A model generated the notes under the pieces. It did no database searches, had not been told where the DNA came from, and saw only the letters and a program-made list of their open reading frames with translations. The translations under genes were made by a program, and so were the position numbers. Positions 21,526 to 33,761 of a stretch of DNA of 64,000 bases are shown here, piece by piece. Positions within the stretch are counted from its first letter, which is position 1, and the number at the start of each line of letters is the position of its first letter. The DNA is from Primula veris (Eukaryota; Streptophyta; Magnoliopsida; Ericales; Primulaceae), in NCBI GenBank assembly GCA_963682055.1, contig OY821745.1:28393342-28457341 (forward strand). Reading direction: 5' to 3'.

Positions 21526-24340
21526 GTGCTCCATGTTCCAGATATCCGTAAGAATCTGGTATCCGGATCGTTGATGGTGAAGAATGGGTTCAAGCTTGTT
21601 TTTCAATCTGATAAAATTGTAATCACCAAAAATGGTGTCTATGTAGGTCGTGACTATATGACCAGCGACATGTTTAAGTTAAACGTATGGACACCTGCTC
21701 TCAATAAAGGTGCTAAAGCTGAGGCTAGCACAAGTAATGTAATGACTGTTGCCCAAGAGGCCAATAATAAGAATTCTGATTTTGCTTATTTCTTTGAGTC
21801 ATTTCATTTGTGGCATGGTAGATTAGGTCACATGAATTATAATTCGTTAAAGAAATTAATATCACTAAAATAAATACCAAATTTTGTATTTAATAAGCAA
21901 CACAAATGTGAGATATGTGTAGAGGCAAAATTAACGAAATCTTCATTTCAACATGTGGAACGAGAAAGTGAACCTCTCGGTCTAATACACACGAATGTAT
22001 GTGACTTAAAGTTTATACAAACATGAGGAGGGAAAAAGTACTATCACATTTATAGATGATTGTACTAGATACTGATATGTTTACTTAATGAAAAGTAAAG
22101 GAGAAGCAGTAGAGAAATTCGCTTTTTATAAAACCGAAGTTGAAAATCAACTCAATAGAAAAATTAAAACATTGAGAAGTGATAGAGGTGGTGAATTTGA
22201 ATCACCGTTTGAGCAAATATGCACTGAAAGCAGCATTATACATCAAACCACAGCCCCATACACTCCCGAGCAAAATGGGGTTGTCGAGCGTAAAAATAGA
22301 ACGCTAAAGGAAATGATGAATGCTATGCTAATCAGTTCTGGGTTACCCCATAACATGTGGGGGGAAGCGATACTTTCTGCAAACTATGTTTTAAACAAGT
22401 TACCACATAAGAAGAGAGATAAGACTCCATATGAATTATGGAAAGGTCATCAACCCAATTATAAGAACATGCGGGTTTGGGGTTGTCTCGCAAAGGTCCT
22501 AGTTGCCACTCCTAAGAGGATGAGAATTTGTCCTAAAACGGTGGACTGTGTGTTTATCGGATATGCACATAATAGTAGTGCATATCGGTTTCTCGTACAC
22601 AAGTCAGACAATCCCGATGTGCACGTAGATACGTATATGGAAAGCCGAGAGGCCTCTTTCTTTGAAGATATATTTCCCCATAAATTACCTATATTTGTAC
22701 CAACTCAAGAGTTGAACAGTGAAGGAAATGTGGGGGCAAGTGAACCGACTGAGGAAGAGGAAGAGCATCGGCGTAGCAAAAGGGCAAGGAAGGAAACTTA
22801 TTTTGGACATGATTTCTTAACCTTCATGGTTGAAGGTGAACCGGTATAAACAAGCTATGTCAACACCGGATTATCAATATTGAGAAGAAGCTATCCAAAA
22901 TGAGATTGAGTCAATCATGTAAAACCACACTTGGGAACTAGTGGATCTTCTGCCATGATGTAAGCCCGTAGGTCACAAGTGGATCTTCAAGAGGAAGTTA
23001 AGGGTTGATGGCACGATTGAGAAATACAAGGCGAGACTTGTAGTAAAAGGCTTCAGGAAAACTGAAGGTGTCGATTATTTTGACACGTATGCTCCTGTCT
23101 CCAGAAAAACGTCTATCCGAATCGTCATTTCTCTCGCAGCTTTGTTTGATATGGAAATACATCAAATGGATGTCAAGACGGCATTTCTAAATGGAGAACT
23201 GGAAGAAGAAATTTACATGAAACAACCGGAAGAGTTTGTAGTTCCTGGTAAAGAGCATCAAGTGTGCAAACTTGTAAAGTCTCTATATGGACTCAAATAG
23301 GCACCAAAGCAATGGCACGAGAATTTTGATAGAATTATGCTATCAAATGGTTTTCGCATTAATGAGTGCGATAAATGTGTCTACACTAAAGGAAGTGGGA
23401 GAGACTGTGTCATAGTCTGTCTCTATTTGGATGACATGATTATAATTTGGAGTACTGATAGAATCAGCTCTACAAAGAAAATGTTGTCACAACACTTTGA
23501 TATGAAAGATTTGGGTATAGCTGATGTAATACTTGGTATGAAGATTACCAAAACATCAGAGGGGTGTGCCTTGTCACAAAGTCATTATGTTAAACAAGTA
23601 CTAGACAAGTTTGACAAGGGCAGTAAGGCGATGTCTAGAACCCCAATTGAGTTCAACTATAACCTGAAAAAGAATTTCGGTAAGAGTGTGAATCAATTAG
23701 AGTTCTCTTGGGTCATAGGCAGTCTCATGTATATAATGAATTGCACTAGACCAGACATAGAAACCTCAGTGAGTAGACTGAGCAGGTACATCAGCAATCC
23801 GAATGAGGAACACTGGAAGGCCATTATGAATCTTCTCAGATAATGAGGTTTTCAACCGGATTACGGGCTCTACTATACCAAATATTCAGCGGTACTGTAA
23901 GGGTACTCAGATACCAACTGGATATCAGACTCCAATAGCACAAGGTCCACGGGTGGATATGTGTTTATAATGAGAGGAGTTGTTGTGTATTGGAGATCCT
24001 CCAAACAGACATGTATCGCAAGGTCAACTATGGAATCTGAATTCATAGCGTTAGACTTAGCAACCGAGGAGGCAGACTGGCTGAGAAGTCTTTTGTAAGG
24101 AATTTCAATGTGACCAAAACCTGTTCCCGTAATAAGCATGCATTGTGATAGTCAATCAGCTGTTACGCGGGCTCAGGATCATATGTATAATGGAAAGTCT
24201 CGACATATACGTCGGAGACATAAATCCATAAGAGAATTGTTATCCAACGGTGTGGTATCCTTAGATTTTGTGAGATCAAAAGAAAACATAGCGGATCCAT
24301 TAGCAAAAGGCTTGACTCAAGTAGGAGTCGAGGCGTCATC
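21519..24340 (+). pseudogene. Copia pol remnant (integrase, reverse transcriptase, RNase H)
   Basis: The pre-integrase/zinc region is at 21514-21873 (HVPDIRKNLVSGS, WHGRLGH). The integrase core is at about 22040-22849, with the first acid in FIDDCT, the second in RSDRGGEF and the third in PEQNGVVERKNR. The reverse transcriptase runs from about 22975 (VGHKWIFKRKL, MDVKTAFLNGELEEE) through CLYLDDM (about 23420) to 23843. RNase H is at about 23900-24340 (CDSQSA, YNGKSRHIRRRH, ADPLAKGL). Stops or shifts occur near 21873, in FIDDCTRY-stop, near 22850-22960, at 23300 and at 23843, so no full polyprotein is possible. Motif spelling (YLDDM, GKSRHIRRRH) fits the Tnt1/Tork side of the copia tree. Confidence 0.9.
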
Positions 24341-24947
24341 GAACGGAATGGGATTAAAGCCCATTAAATTGGTGCCCCCCCCCCATAGGCAACCCAACCT
24401 AAACAGAATCTTTCCTGCTAGGTTCAAAGGAAAACTGAACTGTGAGGGCAACCGAACAAAGCACTCGGGAAACAGTAGTTCCCAGCCCATTTTCCGCGAT
24501 GACAGAGTGATAGACCTGTTCCATTGTAAGGGTGAGCTTGAGGCTCTTAATGATCCAAGTAACTCGACGGTCGAGTAAGGTGAGTCAGGACACCTTCGAC
24601 TTGGAACCACCTATAACGAGTGTGTAAGGCCGGTACCATGTGATGAGCTTGGGCTAAATCACTAGAGCACTCAGTCGAAGTTGCCAAGGCAGTCCAGGCC
24701 AAATACGGACAACAACTAAAAGGCCTAGTACATGGGTAGAAAGGGCACTATGTGGATATCATGCTGGAATACACAAAGCTAAAGGGTTCAAATCATCTAT
24801 GCTACCTAATAGCAGTATTCCGGATGAAACTACGCTACAGCAGGTTCAAGGCGCGCTCTACCTGACCTTAGGCAGTGAAATTTCGTGGTTCTCTTGATTA
24901 GTATTCAGGGCATGGGCTTTCGAGCCAATTGCATTCATGTGGGGGAT

Positions 24948-26321
24948 TATTGGAAAAAAAACCATGTTTCATGTTGTTTTCCGAATTGGTCACGAGTCCA
25001 AAAGTTTGGTCAAATTCCATGCGAATAATCTAAAGTTTAGACTCCTTACTCAAGTGGTTTGAGTAGCTTGTGTGACAAGCTTCGAAACGGTATATCGCAT
25101 GACCTATTCGGTGAATGGGTGTGAATAGAAATTGGCTCCGAAGTTGGACCATGGAGAGACGAAATCTGGAATTTGGGAGAGGAAGTGGGAAAACAAATGG
25201 ATGGGGAAGCCACCCAAATGTTTATCCCACATCAAAGAGAAAAAATTATTTTGAATAGTTTATATACATATTCACCACTAGAGAGTGGTAATAATGTGTA
25301 GCCTCATAGGTGTGTGTGTGTAGGCAAGTGCACCACACACGCGCACGCTCGCTCGGTCTCGATCTCGGTCTCGGTCTCGGGCTCGGGTACGGGCACGGGT
25401 CTTGGGACTCGGGTCCGGTTCCGGTTTCGGTTCCAAGAAAGTCTGAGAGTTTTAGATAATAACAAAATAGTCCCAAAAATTCCAACAAGCTTGTAACTGA
25501 TGCAATTAAATAAGAATAATTGCATCATTAATTCAGCACTTTCGAATACTGAATTAAGTGACCATTATGGCTGAGATTTCAGCTTAGCCTATAAGTAGGC
25601 ATCTCTTTCACTCTCTAAACACACTTTTACATTCTGAAAATACTGCATTGTTTTTCCATAGCATTTTAGAAAGAGAGAGAACCACCCACCAACAGCTCGA
25701 CTTTGACTCGTCGCCAGTTTTCGGCGAGTCATCCGAGACGTTGTAGCTTGGGATCAAAGCGTCAACGCAACCAAAAACTTTAAGGTGGTTGGGCGAATAT
25801 AGGTTGAGGGCGGACTGTTTACAATCGCCTCGTCTTTTTATTTTTGCCTTTTAAATACCGCAATTTAAATTCTGTAATTCATATTTTTGTCTTTTCAATT
25901 CTGCAATTTTATTTCTGTATTTTAATTTGTTGTACTTAGCTATAATATTTATATTCTGTCTTTACCTTTCTGTAATTTATTTAAAGTACTGTTTCTATTC
26001 TGTAATTTCAATTCTGTAATTTAATTCTGTAATTAGAATAGTTTCGTTTCAGTCATGTAATTTCTATTTCAATCAGAATAGTCCGGCTGTTAAGTTTATA
26101 CTTTCCAGTCCGGCAGTTTCTATTTATTGCAATTCACTACATCAGATTATTAATTGATAATAATCTAAATAACGTTTGCTTTAATTTCTATTCAGTACAT
26201 ACATGTTGTAATATGTAATTTCAGTTTCAATTCTGAATTATTAAAGATTACACTGGTTTTGATTATTTCTTTTTAGTCCTTTATTATTGTATAATTGTTA
26301 TTTCGTACACGGAAACCAACA
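24948..26321 (+). repeat. 3' LTR of the copia element (1374 bp)
   Basis: Starts TATTGG (the 5' LTR start is TGTTGG, so one terminal base has changed) and ends ACACGGAAACCAACA. It carries a (CGGTCT/CGGGCT)-type repeat near 25350-25430. Reading frames there on both strands are repeat-derived. Confidence 0.85.
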
Positions 26322-26890
26322 GTTTTTACCGTGCAAATACAACGAAGAATAAACATGCATGTGCTTGGAAAAAAGGAATTGTGCTAAAAGGACAAAGGAG
26401 GAGACAGTCTAAATAAAGACATTTGATGACAATCATACTTGCATCATAAGTAATGTTATTTCGAGTGTTTGAGCCAGAAAATGATATTGGACAAGAACCA
26501 TAAATTAATGGTGTGTTTATGTCAAAAAATGATAGTGGACATGATTAACAAGTTGATGGATAAAAAAGAGGATTAGAAGCTGAAAATGAAGAACATATGC
26601 AAGAGGGGGGGGGGAGATGGAGAAGAAGAAGGAAGGAAGGAGGAGGGGGTTGGGATTGTTTTTATAAATTTCATGTTTCATTTTTGGCAACATGTTGCAA
26701 ACTAATATGAAAATGTGAGAATAAAAGCGAGTTGGATGAAAGTTGAAATTTATAATCCCAAAAAATTGGGATGACACACCTAAACACAGAAGATATCACG
26801 AACATAAATAAAGCAACCTGTAATTATTTTATTGTAATTTTTTTTATGCTTACTATGTTTAATCAATAACATTTTTTTTTTAATAAAAAG

Positions 26891-27095
26891 GAGGATTCAA
26901 AGACCTGTGTTTTCCTCAAAAAAGAAGCCAGAAGTGATTGAAATATCAAGTGAAAGTGAAGAGTCACATGATGCTGGAATCAGAAGAGTTAGAAGAAGTT
27001 CAAAAAAAATAGCAAAAAGGCAAGTGAAGATAAATGGAAAGAGATCCACTAAAGCAGAAGCTTGTAAAGTGTTTCATGATAATATCAATGAATAA
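26891..27095 (+). other. Exon-like reading frame with a SUMO-interacting-type motif
   Basis: After a T-rich stretch ending AAAAAG, an open frame begins RRIQRPVFSSKKKP, continues EVIEISSESEES, and has a Lys/Arg-rich tail to a stop at 27095. The hydrophobic VIEI followed by Ser/Glu residues fits a SUMO-interacting motif. The block-C counterpart (about 44110-44330) is similar but has a stop. It may be the terminal exon of the MULE gene or of a captured host gene. There is no ATG and I do not recognise the family. Confidence 0.35.
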
Positions 27096-27099
27096 AAAT

Positions 27100-28800
27100 A
27101 TTGAAAATTGTAACTGAAGCTGCAGAAGAAATGTCATTTTGTTTCCATTTTGAATTTCTGAAATGTTATTTTGTTAAGTCTTAAAAGGTACTTTGAATTT
27201 CTGTTATGATCTAGATGATGGCTTATTTGGTAAAAAATTCATGTGTTAATGCATTTTAAATGGTCACATTTTGTACAAGATGGTTATGTTTTTGACCGTT
27301 TGTTTATTTGGCGACAGATTATATTTAATGGTTATGTGTGGAATGTGCATAACTTGCAGGTTTGGTATAGTGTTGTTGTTATATTATGTGTGAATGATAA
27401 AAAAAATACAGGTCTTGGTGTAAACGTGCAAAAACCTGTGGGTTTTTTCAGATGAGTTAAATGTGTGGTTATGTATGGAATATGCTTAAGTTGCAGGTTT
27501 TGTGTTGTGCAAAATGCATGTGTTAGTAGACAAGTGTAAAAAATTGCTGGTTTTTAGTTGTGTTAAATGTGTGATTATCTGAAAAAAAAAAAAATGTAGG
27601 TTTAATGGTTATGTGTGAAATGGCCATAATTTGATGGTTTGGTGTAGCATTGTAAATGTAATATTGTATGTGAATGATGAAAAAATACAGGTGTAAGTAT
27701 TAACGTGCAAAAACTTGCAGAATTTTTCTGATGTGTTAAATATATTGTTATGTATGGAATGTGCTTAATTAGTAGGTTTTGTGTTGTGTAAAATATAGGT
27801 GTTAGTAAGAATGTACAAAAGAAAAATGACAGATAAAAAAAATGGCAGATTTTTGTTGTATTAAATGTGTGGTTATGTGTAAAAAAAACATATCTGAACT
27901 TGTGTTAAAAATAGACACATAATGTAAATTTGATTGCATATCTAGTGTGCAATGAAAATCATATTATGTGTGGAATATGTGTTTGAAATATGATCTTGTA
28001 TTTGAAATGCTCATATTAAATTTTTACAGGTTTTAAGTTGTGAAATAGAGTCTAAATTTGTGTGAATGTGAATATTAGATGTGTTAAGTTGTTGGATTTA
28101 AGTTGCTACTTTAGTTGTGCGTGAGTAATGAAAAAATGCATGTCTTGGTGTAAAGGTGCAAAAAATTATGGGTTTTTTTTGTGATGTGTTAAATGTGCGA
28201 TGATGTATGGAATGTGCTTAATTTGCTGGTTTTGTGTGGTGCAAAATGTAGGTGTTAGAAGGAATGTGCAAAAATTACTGGTTTTTAGTTGTGTGTTAAA
28301 TGTGTGATTATGTCTAAAAATTACAGGTTTTAATGTTTGCTTGTGAAATGTACATAATTTGCAAGTTTGGTGTATTGTTGTGAATGATGAAAAAATGCAG
28401 GTGTAAGTATGAACGTGGAGAAAGTTGCAGGATTTTTCTTCGGATGTGTTAAATATGTAGTTATGTATGGAATGTGCTTAATTTGCAGGTTTTGTGTTGT
28501 TTAAAATGTAGATGTTAGTAGGAATGTACAAAAACTTGCATGTTTTTGGTCTGTGTTAAATGTGTGGTGGTGTAAAAAATTGCAAGTTTAGAATTATGTC
28601 AAAAATTGACACATAATGTGTAGTATTTGATTGCATATCTCATCTGCAGTTGAAGTCTTATTATGTGTGGAAGGTGTTTGAAATGTGATATTGTGTTTGA
28701 TATGTTCGTATTAACTTTTTTTGCAGGTTTGAATTTGTGAAATATGGTTTAAATTTATGCGAATGTAAATATTATGCCTTAAGTTACATGGTTTAAGAGC
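27100..28800. repeat. Degenerate repeat with TTTGCAGGTTTTGTGTTGTG phrases (block B)
   Basis: Phrases such as TGTATGGAATGTGCTTAATT, TTGCAGGTTTTGTGTTGTG, AATGTAGGTGTTAGTA and GTGTTAAATGTGTGGTTATG recur irregularly many times across 1.7 kb. The counterpart in block C is 44340-45720. No coding potential. The order of phrases suggests modules of about 250-450 bp that duplicated and decayed. Confidence 0.65.
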
Positions 28801-29427
28801 AACCGTATCAGTTTCTCTACAATATTCCTTGAATCTGAGGTGAATACACTAGTTTAACAATTTAAGTCTAACAAGATACACAGAGCTACAATTTAAGAGA
28901 AAGAGGCTTATACGTGATGTAAAAGGCTATATACTTCATTTGTTTCTAGCCGGTAACATTACCAAACTATGTAGAACATTTACTACTAATTTTTACAAAA
29001 GTAGAGCATCCAAACTTTTTAAATGGGCAGATTATAAGCCACATACCACAGAGCTACAACTTACAAGCCTACAACTTTTATTAGATCCATTAAGATAAAA
29101 ATTGTTGTCGATTTTATACTATGGGGTTATCGGTGTAATTACTGAAATTAATAAACAAAAATAAGTCCTAAAAATTGTAGTAAGAATAAACATGGTGCGG
29201 TAATACAATGTTAGAAAGAAGGAATTACCCCGAATACAATTTATATCTAGCTACATCGTTAAATCTAAATTCGACCCTATCCTGAAGGGAATTTAAACAT
29301 TAAAAACGTTCACGAAAAAATTCTCCCTTAAAACAATGGAGTAACTAGTAACGGGCAAACACCCTCCATATATACAGAAAAAATTGTATTTTGATTTATT
29401 GATTTTAAACTTTTGCACCTCATATAA

Positions 29428-29877
29428 TTATGAAAAAAAAAATTCCGATTCCGCCACTGACTTTAACTCGCCTTGCAAGTGACGTGGCGCAAGTGGCGTC
29501 CTACAAAGCGGGCACGAGTCACGACCAAGGTCGATCCAACGGTCCACACAATTCTGGTGAAAAACGTGCTTGCAGTTCCTCAACCACCTGATTTTTTCCT
29601 CATCTTCAATATCAAATAAGCAAATAGAACAAGTACTATCTCCCGATAACGTCATGTCACCAAACCTCAGCACTGGCGAGAGCTCCTTAATCAAGTCTTG
29701 ATTTCGGATAGGGTATTCGCTAAAGAACTCGAAGCATTGGTCTTCAAAATAAGGGAGGCCAAGAAAACGAAGAAGATGTATGATTGGAGTTAGAATTGTG
29801 ACTATAAGGAGAAAAACTAGATATAGGATTATGTTCAGGGAGAAGTTGTTCTTGTTGTATCCAACCGGAAATCCCAT
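29428..29877 (-). CDS. BRH1-like: RING-H2 finger E3 ubiquitin ligase, BRH1-like (copy B)
   Basis: 149 residues and an intact frame, differing from copy A at about a dozen positions. It has the same MGFPVGY start, one hydrophobic segment at residues 15-35, and RING-H2 at residues 83-125 with all zinc ligands (CSIC, CKHVFHQNC, CPLC). It keeps Arg at position 113 (CVDRW), the state shared with copies C and D, so copy A carries the derived Cys. The C terminus reads ESEFFFS. Predicted role is ubiquitin ligase activity at a membrane; substrate unknown. Its upstream flank has a TA run (about 29958-29978). Confidence 0.87.
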   Translation of the reverse strand: MGFPVGYNKNNFSLNIILYLVFLLIVTILTPIIHLLRFLGLPYFEDQCFEFFSEYPIRNQDLIKELSPVLRFGDMTLSGDSTCSICLFDIEDEEKIRWLRNCKHVFHQNCVDRWIDLGRDSCPLCRTPLAPRHLQGELKSVAESEFFFS

Positions 29878-30423
29878 TTTAAGATAATTTTAATAAGAAT
29901 TTAGAAGAAAAAAAAGGGAAGCAAGTTTTTTTCGTTGGTTGAAATACAGAATAGATACATGTATATATATATATATAGTGAGTATATTGTGACATGCTAT
30001 AAGTCTAGTTTAATTATGATTACGAAGGGTCAAGTGGAAGTTAGTGCACAAGAAATTAGTAGTTAATTAATCAATGGCTGTTTTTATGGGACAATGGTGA
30101 CATAGTTTTCTTTTGAAGATAAATTAAACTAGTGATCAGAAGTCATTTTGATATCTTTTCTAATTATTTTGGTTATTACGAAAATATTAATTACGGATTA
30201 TGATTCGCCTATTATTTGTTGTTGCGGAGCTATGATTGGGGGATAAATGAAATGAAAATTAATAATCATAAATTAACGTCCCTAACATGGTATTGGTATC
30301 ATTTTAATGGCACACCAGAGAGGTCAAGTCTTTTTATTTTTAAAATGTAAGCAAATTATTAACCAACCCAACCAAATACACAAAATAAAATGTTTATACC
30401 ACATGTCGGAATAGACCCCAAAT

Positions 30424-30618
30424 TTACGGATTTTGACCTGAAGTAACGTACTTCAAGCCAAGCAATCCGTATAAATTATCCTCTTTACAATTATATAACA
30501 ACAAAAATAAGGGCTCAACCATTACAACTGGCCCATTTGTACTAACAGTAAGAAGTAAGCTCTCATGTTTGTAACAAAATTTAATTGAGTTTATGAAAAA
30601 AAATAAAAATTTACCCAC
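30424..30618 (-). other. Block-B copy of the conserved short frame
   Basis: Ends LYGLLGLKYVTSGQNP like the frame at 5118-5345. The upstream part is replaced here because of the deletion that joins it to the DNA matching 6506. Function unknown. Confidence 0.2.
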
Positions 30619-30619
30619 T

Positions 30620-32700
30620 AAGTAAATTGAACAAGGAGAGTAGTATGGTGGGTCACTAGAGTATATTTACATTTTTCTTTTCACATATTTATTCGATATT
30701 GCACAACCTAATAGATAACACTTGACAATTCATATGGCGAGCGATTACGGTACCTACCCTAAGTCCTTCATTGTGAGGTTCACGGTTTAGCATTAGCGAT
30801 ATTATTTAGTTAATTTACCAATTTGAGTTTGTGACTTATTAAATTTTTATTACCGACATTTATTAAAATATCGCTAAAATAATCGAGCAAGCACAATCGG
30901 TCATTTGATACTTTTTTGCTGTTTTGGATCTCACGGTCTCTTGAATAGAAGAGAGCAATGTCTACATTTTTTTTCCATTTAGAGTATTGAATTTTATACT
31001 AAAGAAAAAAAACAATGTCATTTGATTCTCGTAATCAACCCGTAATGTAACCAAAACAGCCCGTCATTTGAAACCATAATAGTCCATCGTCGTGACTCCA
31101 AACTGGCAGTCCGTTCGAACCATATCGAACGTGTTTCCTTGCTTCAAACCTGCCCTAATCTTGAACCGTATCAAACTTTAATTCATTGGCGCTCCTACAT
31201 GCCAAACATTAGTCAACGGTGCCCACAAACGTTCCTTCGAAGTGTCAATCCGCTAACAAAACGAATGTTAGCACAAAGATGCTAACACTCACCATCTAGA
31301 CCAGAATCCATGCCCACAAAATGAAAGTGGGTTTGGTCAAAAGTTATGGTTATTAGTTAGTCACTCAGTTACAATTTTTTTGTTCGTCACGAAACTAAAT
31401 ATAATTTTGACCGTTCAAACAAATACTTTTAAATTTTCGTAACAGAAATTTTCAAAAACTAATAATAATGTTAAAAGATTAAACTATGTGATTGACTTCT
31501 GAAAAATTTTATTTTTAGCAATTTAAATAGGCGTTTTCCATTAGAAATTTTGTAATTTGGTGCGAATGTCATGGTAATCTAGGGTTGGAATTGACATTTC
31601 CCCACGTGCACTGCCCGAAGACAAATCACAATTCATAAATAAAAGTGAATTGAGTCAATTGTTAACGTTCACGTCCTAAATTAGAAATGTCAATAGTACA
31701 CGATCTTACTTCTGATACCACACGGTACTTCTGATACCACACGGTACTAATCTGGTATTAACCCGTTATATTTGCCGTTTTTAATATTTCTTAAAATATA
31801 TTTCAAATATTTAATTGAATTTACTTTTTCCGGTCTTGATTTGGATTTATACTAAGTACATATACAATGTATCATTATATTACAAGTATTACATTTATGG
31901 TTTTGACTTCAATTTTTTTTACATTTAATCAGAAAACAATAAATAGACGTTCGGATTTTTAATTATCAAAATATAGAACTTTTAGGATGAAAAAACAGAT
32001 GTATATTTTTGTCTCGATAAACAAAAACTCCAAGACATCACTGTTTAAACTCATGAAAAGTAGGTTTGGTCTAAGTGATTGGTTTTGGTACACTGCGCTT
32101 ACCATCTAGACCAGAATTATTATGCCCACAAAGAGTCAACTGGGTCAACTCATAAGTTGTGGTTATTAGTTACTCACTTTATTACAAAATGTTTGTCCAT
32201 CATGAAACTACATGCAAATTTTTCCAGTAAAAAACATATTATTAAATTTTCGAAATATAAATTTTCAAAAATTAATAATAAAGTTAAAATATTAAACTAT
32301 GCGATTAACTTATGAAAATTTTCATTTTTAAAAATTTAAATACGCATTTTATGTTAGTAAAAATTTCAAGTAATTTCATAATTTGTTGTGAATAATGAAT
32401 AGCATGGTAATCCAGGGTTTGAAATTAACATTTACCCACGTGCACTGCTATAAGACAAATCACAATTCATAAAGCATACAAGTGAATCAATAAATCGCCA
32501 TAAATAGAAGTATTCATTTACTGCGAGATCCATAAGATTTACAGATACACTTACAGCACACTCATTAAATACTCAATTACACATATGCAAATAAAGACAA
32601 TAATTTACTAAATGCTACCTATATATACATAATTTTTTTTTTCTTTTTTAAAAATCTTATACATACATATATACATACATAATTTCAGCACTATAAAATA
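30620..32700. other. Non-coding DNA of block B
   Basis: AT-rich DNA similar to A 6506-6955 and A 8330-10035, with the same internal direct duplication. A short tandem duplication of ACTTCTGATACCACACGGT lies at about 31707-31746. No supported gene, apart from the degraded counterpart of the 8292-8522 frame at about 31022-31200. Confidence 0.55.
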
Positions 32701-32779
32701 CAGACTACACAGTGGTGTTTTTATTAAATATATAAGCCTCCTTCCTTCCCTGATCTCTCTCTCTCTCTCTAAGATAGCC

Positions 32780-32893
32780 ATGAGAATCCGAAAATACACT
32801 AAGCAAGCCGGAATTGCAATCTCCAACATTAACTCCGATGACCCATTTAAGCTCAGTTGCCAGTTCAACCCAAACCCCTGGGACGTCACTCAG
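32780..32893 (+). pseudogene. WRC-protein exon 1 fragment (block B)
   Basis: This 114-base exon matches 16516-16629: it begins MRIRKYTKQAGIAI, continues with NPNPWDV, and ends at the same CAG|GTAAAT donor. Only 27 intron bases follow before a TA microsatellite (32921-32992), after which the sequence belongs to an unrelated duplicated segment. Exons 2 and 3, including the WRC motif itself, are absent, so this is a 5' fragment. Confidence 0.75.
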
Positions 32894-32918
32894 GTAAATT
32901 TATAATTATATCTATCTA

Positions 32919-32920
<2 letters not shown>

Positions 32921-32992
<72 letters not shown>
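32921..32992. repeat. TA dinucleotide microsatellite (72 bp)
   Basis: An unbroken TA run after a short TATC stretch. It marks the junction between the WRC intron and the duplicated MAP-kinase-flank segment. Confidence 0.95.
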
Positions 32993-32997
<5 letters not shown>

Positions 32998-33761
32998 ACT
33001 AAGGTTAAATCTTTAGGTTTATATAAAGGTAAATTCATTCTCGTGATGCCTTTTAATAAGAAGGTACTGGTATCATAATTATGTCTTTCATGGAAACAGA
33101 ACGAGCTATGTATTGGTAGGCGCGTATGAGAAGGTAGACGGACTTTAACACCCAGTTCCCCTTCTCTCGTCAAGATCGTAAAATGTAACACATCATTGAC
33201 ATCCAATCACATAAGAAATCAACTTGAAGATAAAGGAATACATGGCAAGCAAGTAGAGAAATGGGACTTAGTTCTACGGTAATATTAAAAGAATAAGACC
33301 TTTCCTGGGAAAGTCAAAGGGGTTTACTTTTTTTTATGGGGGGTGGGGTAAGTAATAAAAGAATAGGAGTTCGATTGGGGTAAGTAGTGGGAAAAAGGCA
33401 CAATTATAACTCTTACCTTAGTAATTAGAACTTGACTTATATTTCAGTTCAAGTAACAAAAGCATGAATGGGTAATTTACATACACAAATACCTGTATAA
33501 AAAAATACAAAGTTCAAGAAATCCAATTAATAGATAAGGACCCTTTTTCAAATAAGTAACTAAATTACAGGCCTTTTTTGGTAAGTGGAGTAATAAGTAA
33601 CTGATAAGATACCCAGCTAAACACACAATTACAATTCAATTTTAATAGTTTGGACTTCTGAACCAAATTCCAATCCAAGTCCAGCAAAGATACATTTACA
33701 GTCGCTACATAAAAGGCTTCATGTAAGTATCAAGACAAACAGTTCAAGAATACTTCTTAGA
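32993..33761. repeat. Segment duplicated from the MAP kinase 5' side
   Basis: From GTTGACTAAGGTTAAATCTT to CAAGAATACTTCTT this matches 62849-63612 with about 14 differences by eye (about 98% identity). The copy at 62849 lies upstream of MAP kinase exon 2, in what is probably its first intron. The similarity stops at an AT microsatellite on the left and at the gypsy remnant on the right. No gene is seen in it. Confidence 0.85.

Larger units (their letters stand above)
20735..26321 (+). mobile_element. Ty1-copia LTR retrotransposon, internally deleted
   Basis: LTR termini are TGTTGG (20735) and CCAACA (26321). The 5-bp target duplication is GTTTT (20730-20734 and 26322-26326). The 5' LTR breaks off near 21525 and runs straight into pol, so the end of the 5' LTR, primer-binding site, gag and protease are missing. 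The 3' LTR is complete. A polypurine tract CATGTGGGGGAT lies at 24936-24947. Domain order integrase, reverse transcriptase, RNase H is that of Ty1-copia. Confidence 0.92.
20371..26520 (+). pseudogene. MULE (MuDR-type) transposase remnant, split by a copia insertion
   Basis: The frame at 20371-20652 has an acidic stretch (residues about 15-60) and ends ...CESDK with a stop. In the same frame beyond it comes DSHRVEFKLGMRF, which resembles the FxLGMxF motif opening the MuDR DNA-binding region of plant MULE transposases. The copia element interrupts at that point (20735-26321). The sequence resumes after the target repeat with TCMCLEKRNC and IKTFDDNHTC, similar to the Cys/His pattern that follows in MULE proteins. 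Several stops make it non-functional. The block-C copy (43555-43836) keeps only the first part. No terminal inverted repeats could be assigned. Family call rests on short motifs and is moderate. Confidence 0.5.
29019..32893. repeat. Segmental duplication block B (RING to WRC part)
   Basis: Matches block A (3573-10035 plus 16470-16640) and block C (45961-46638 plus 51545 onward). Upstream, 19290-29018 also matches block C 42360-45960 apart from the copia insertion. Two segments present in A are absent here; the first junction shares the bases AAATTTAA with both parental flanks. Confidence 0.8.

Noticed and set aside
25246..25528. Arg/Ser/Pro-rich frames on both strands in the copia LTR
   Set aside because: Translations of a CGGTCT-type simple repeat within the LTR.
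32857..33206. Frames with long Ile-Tyr repeats
   Set aside because: Translations of the TA microsatellite at 32921-32992.
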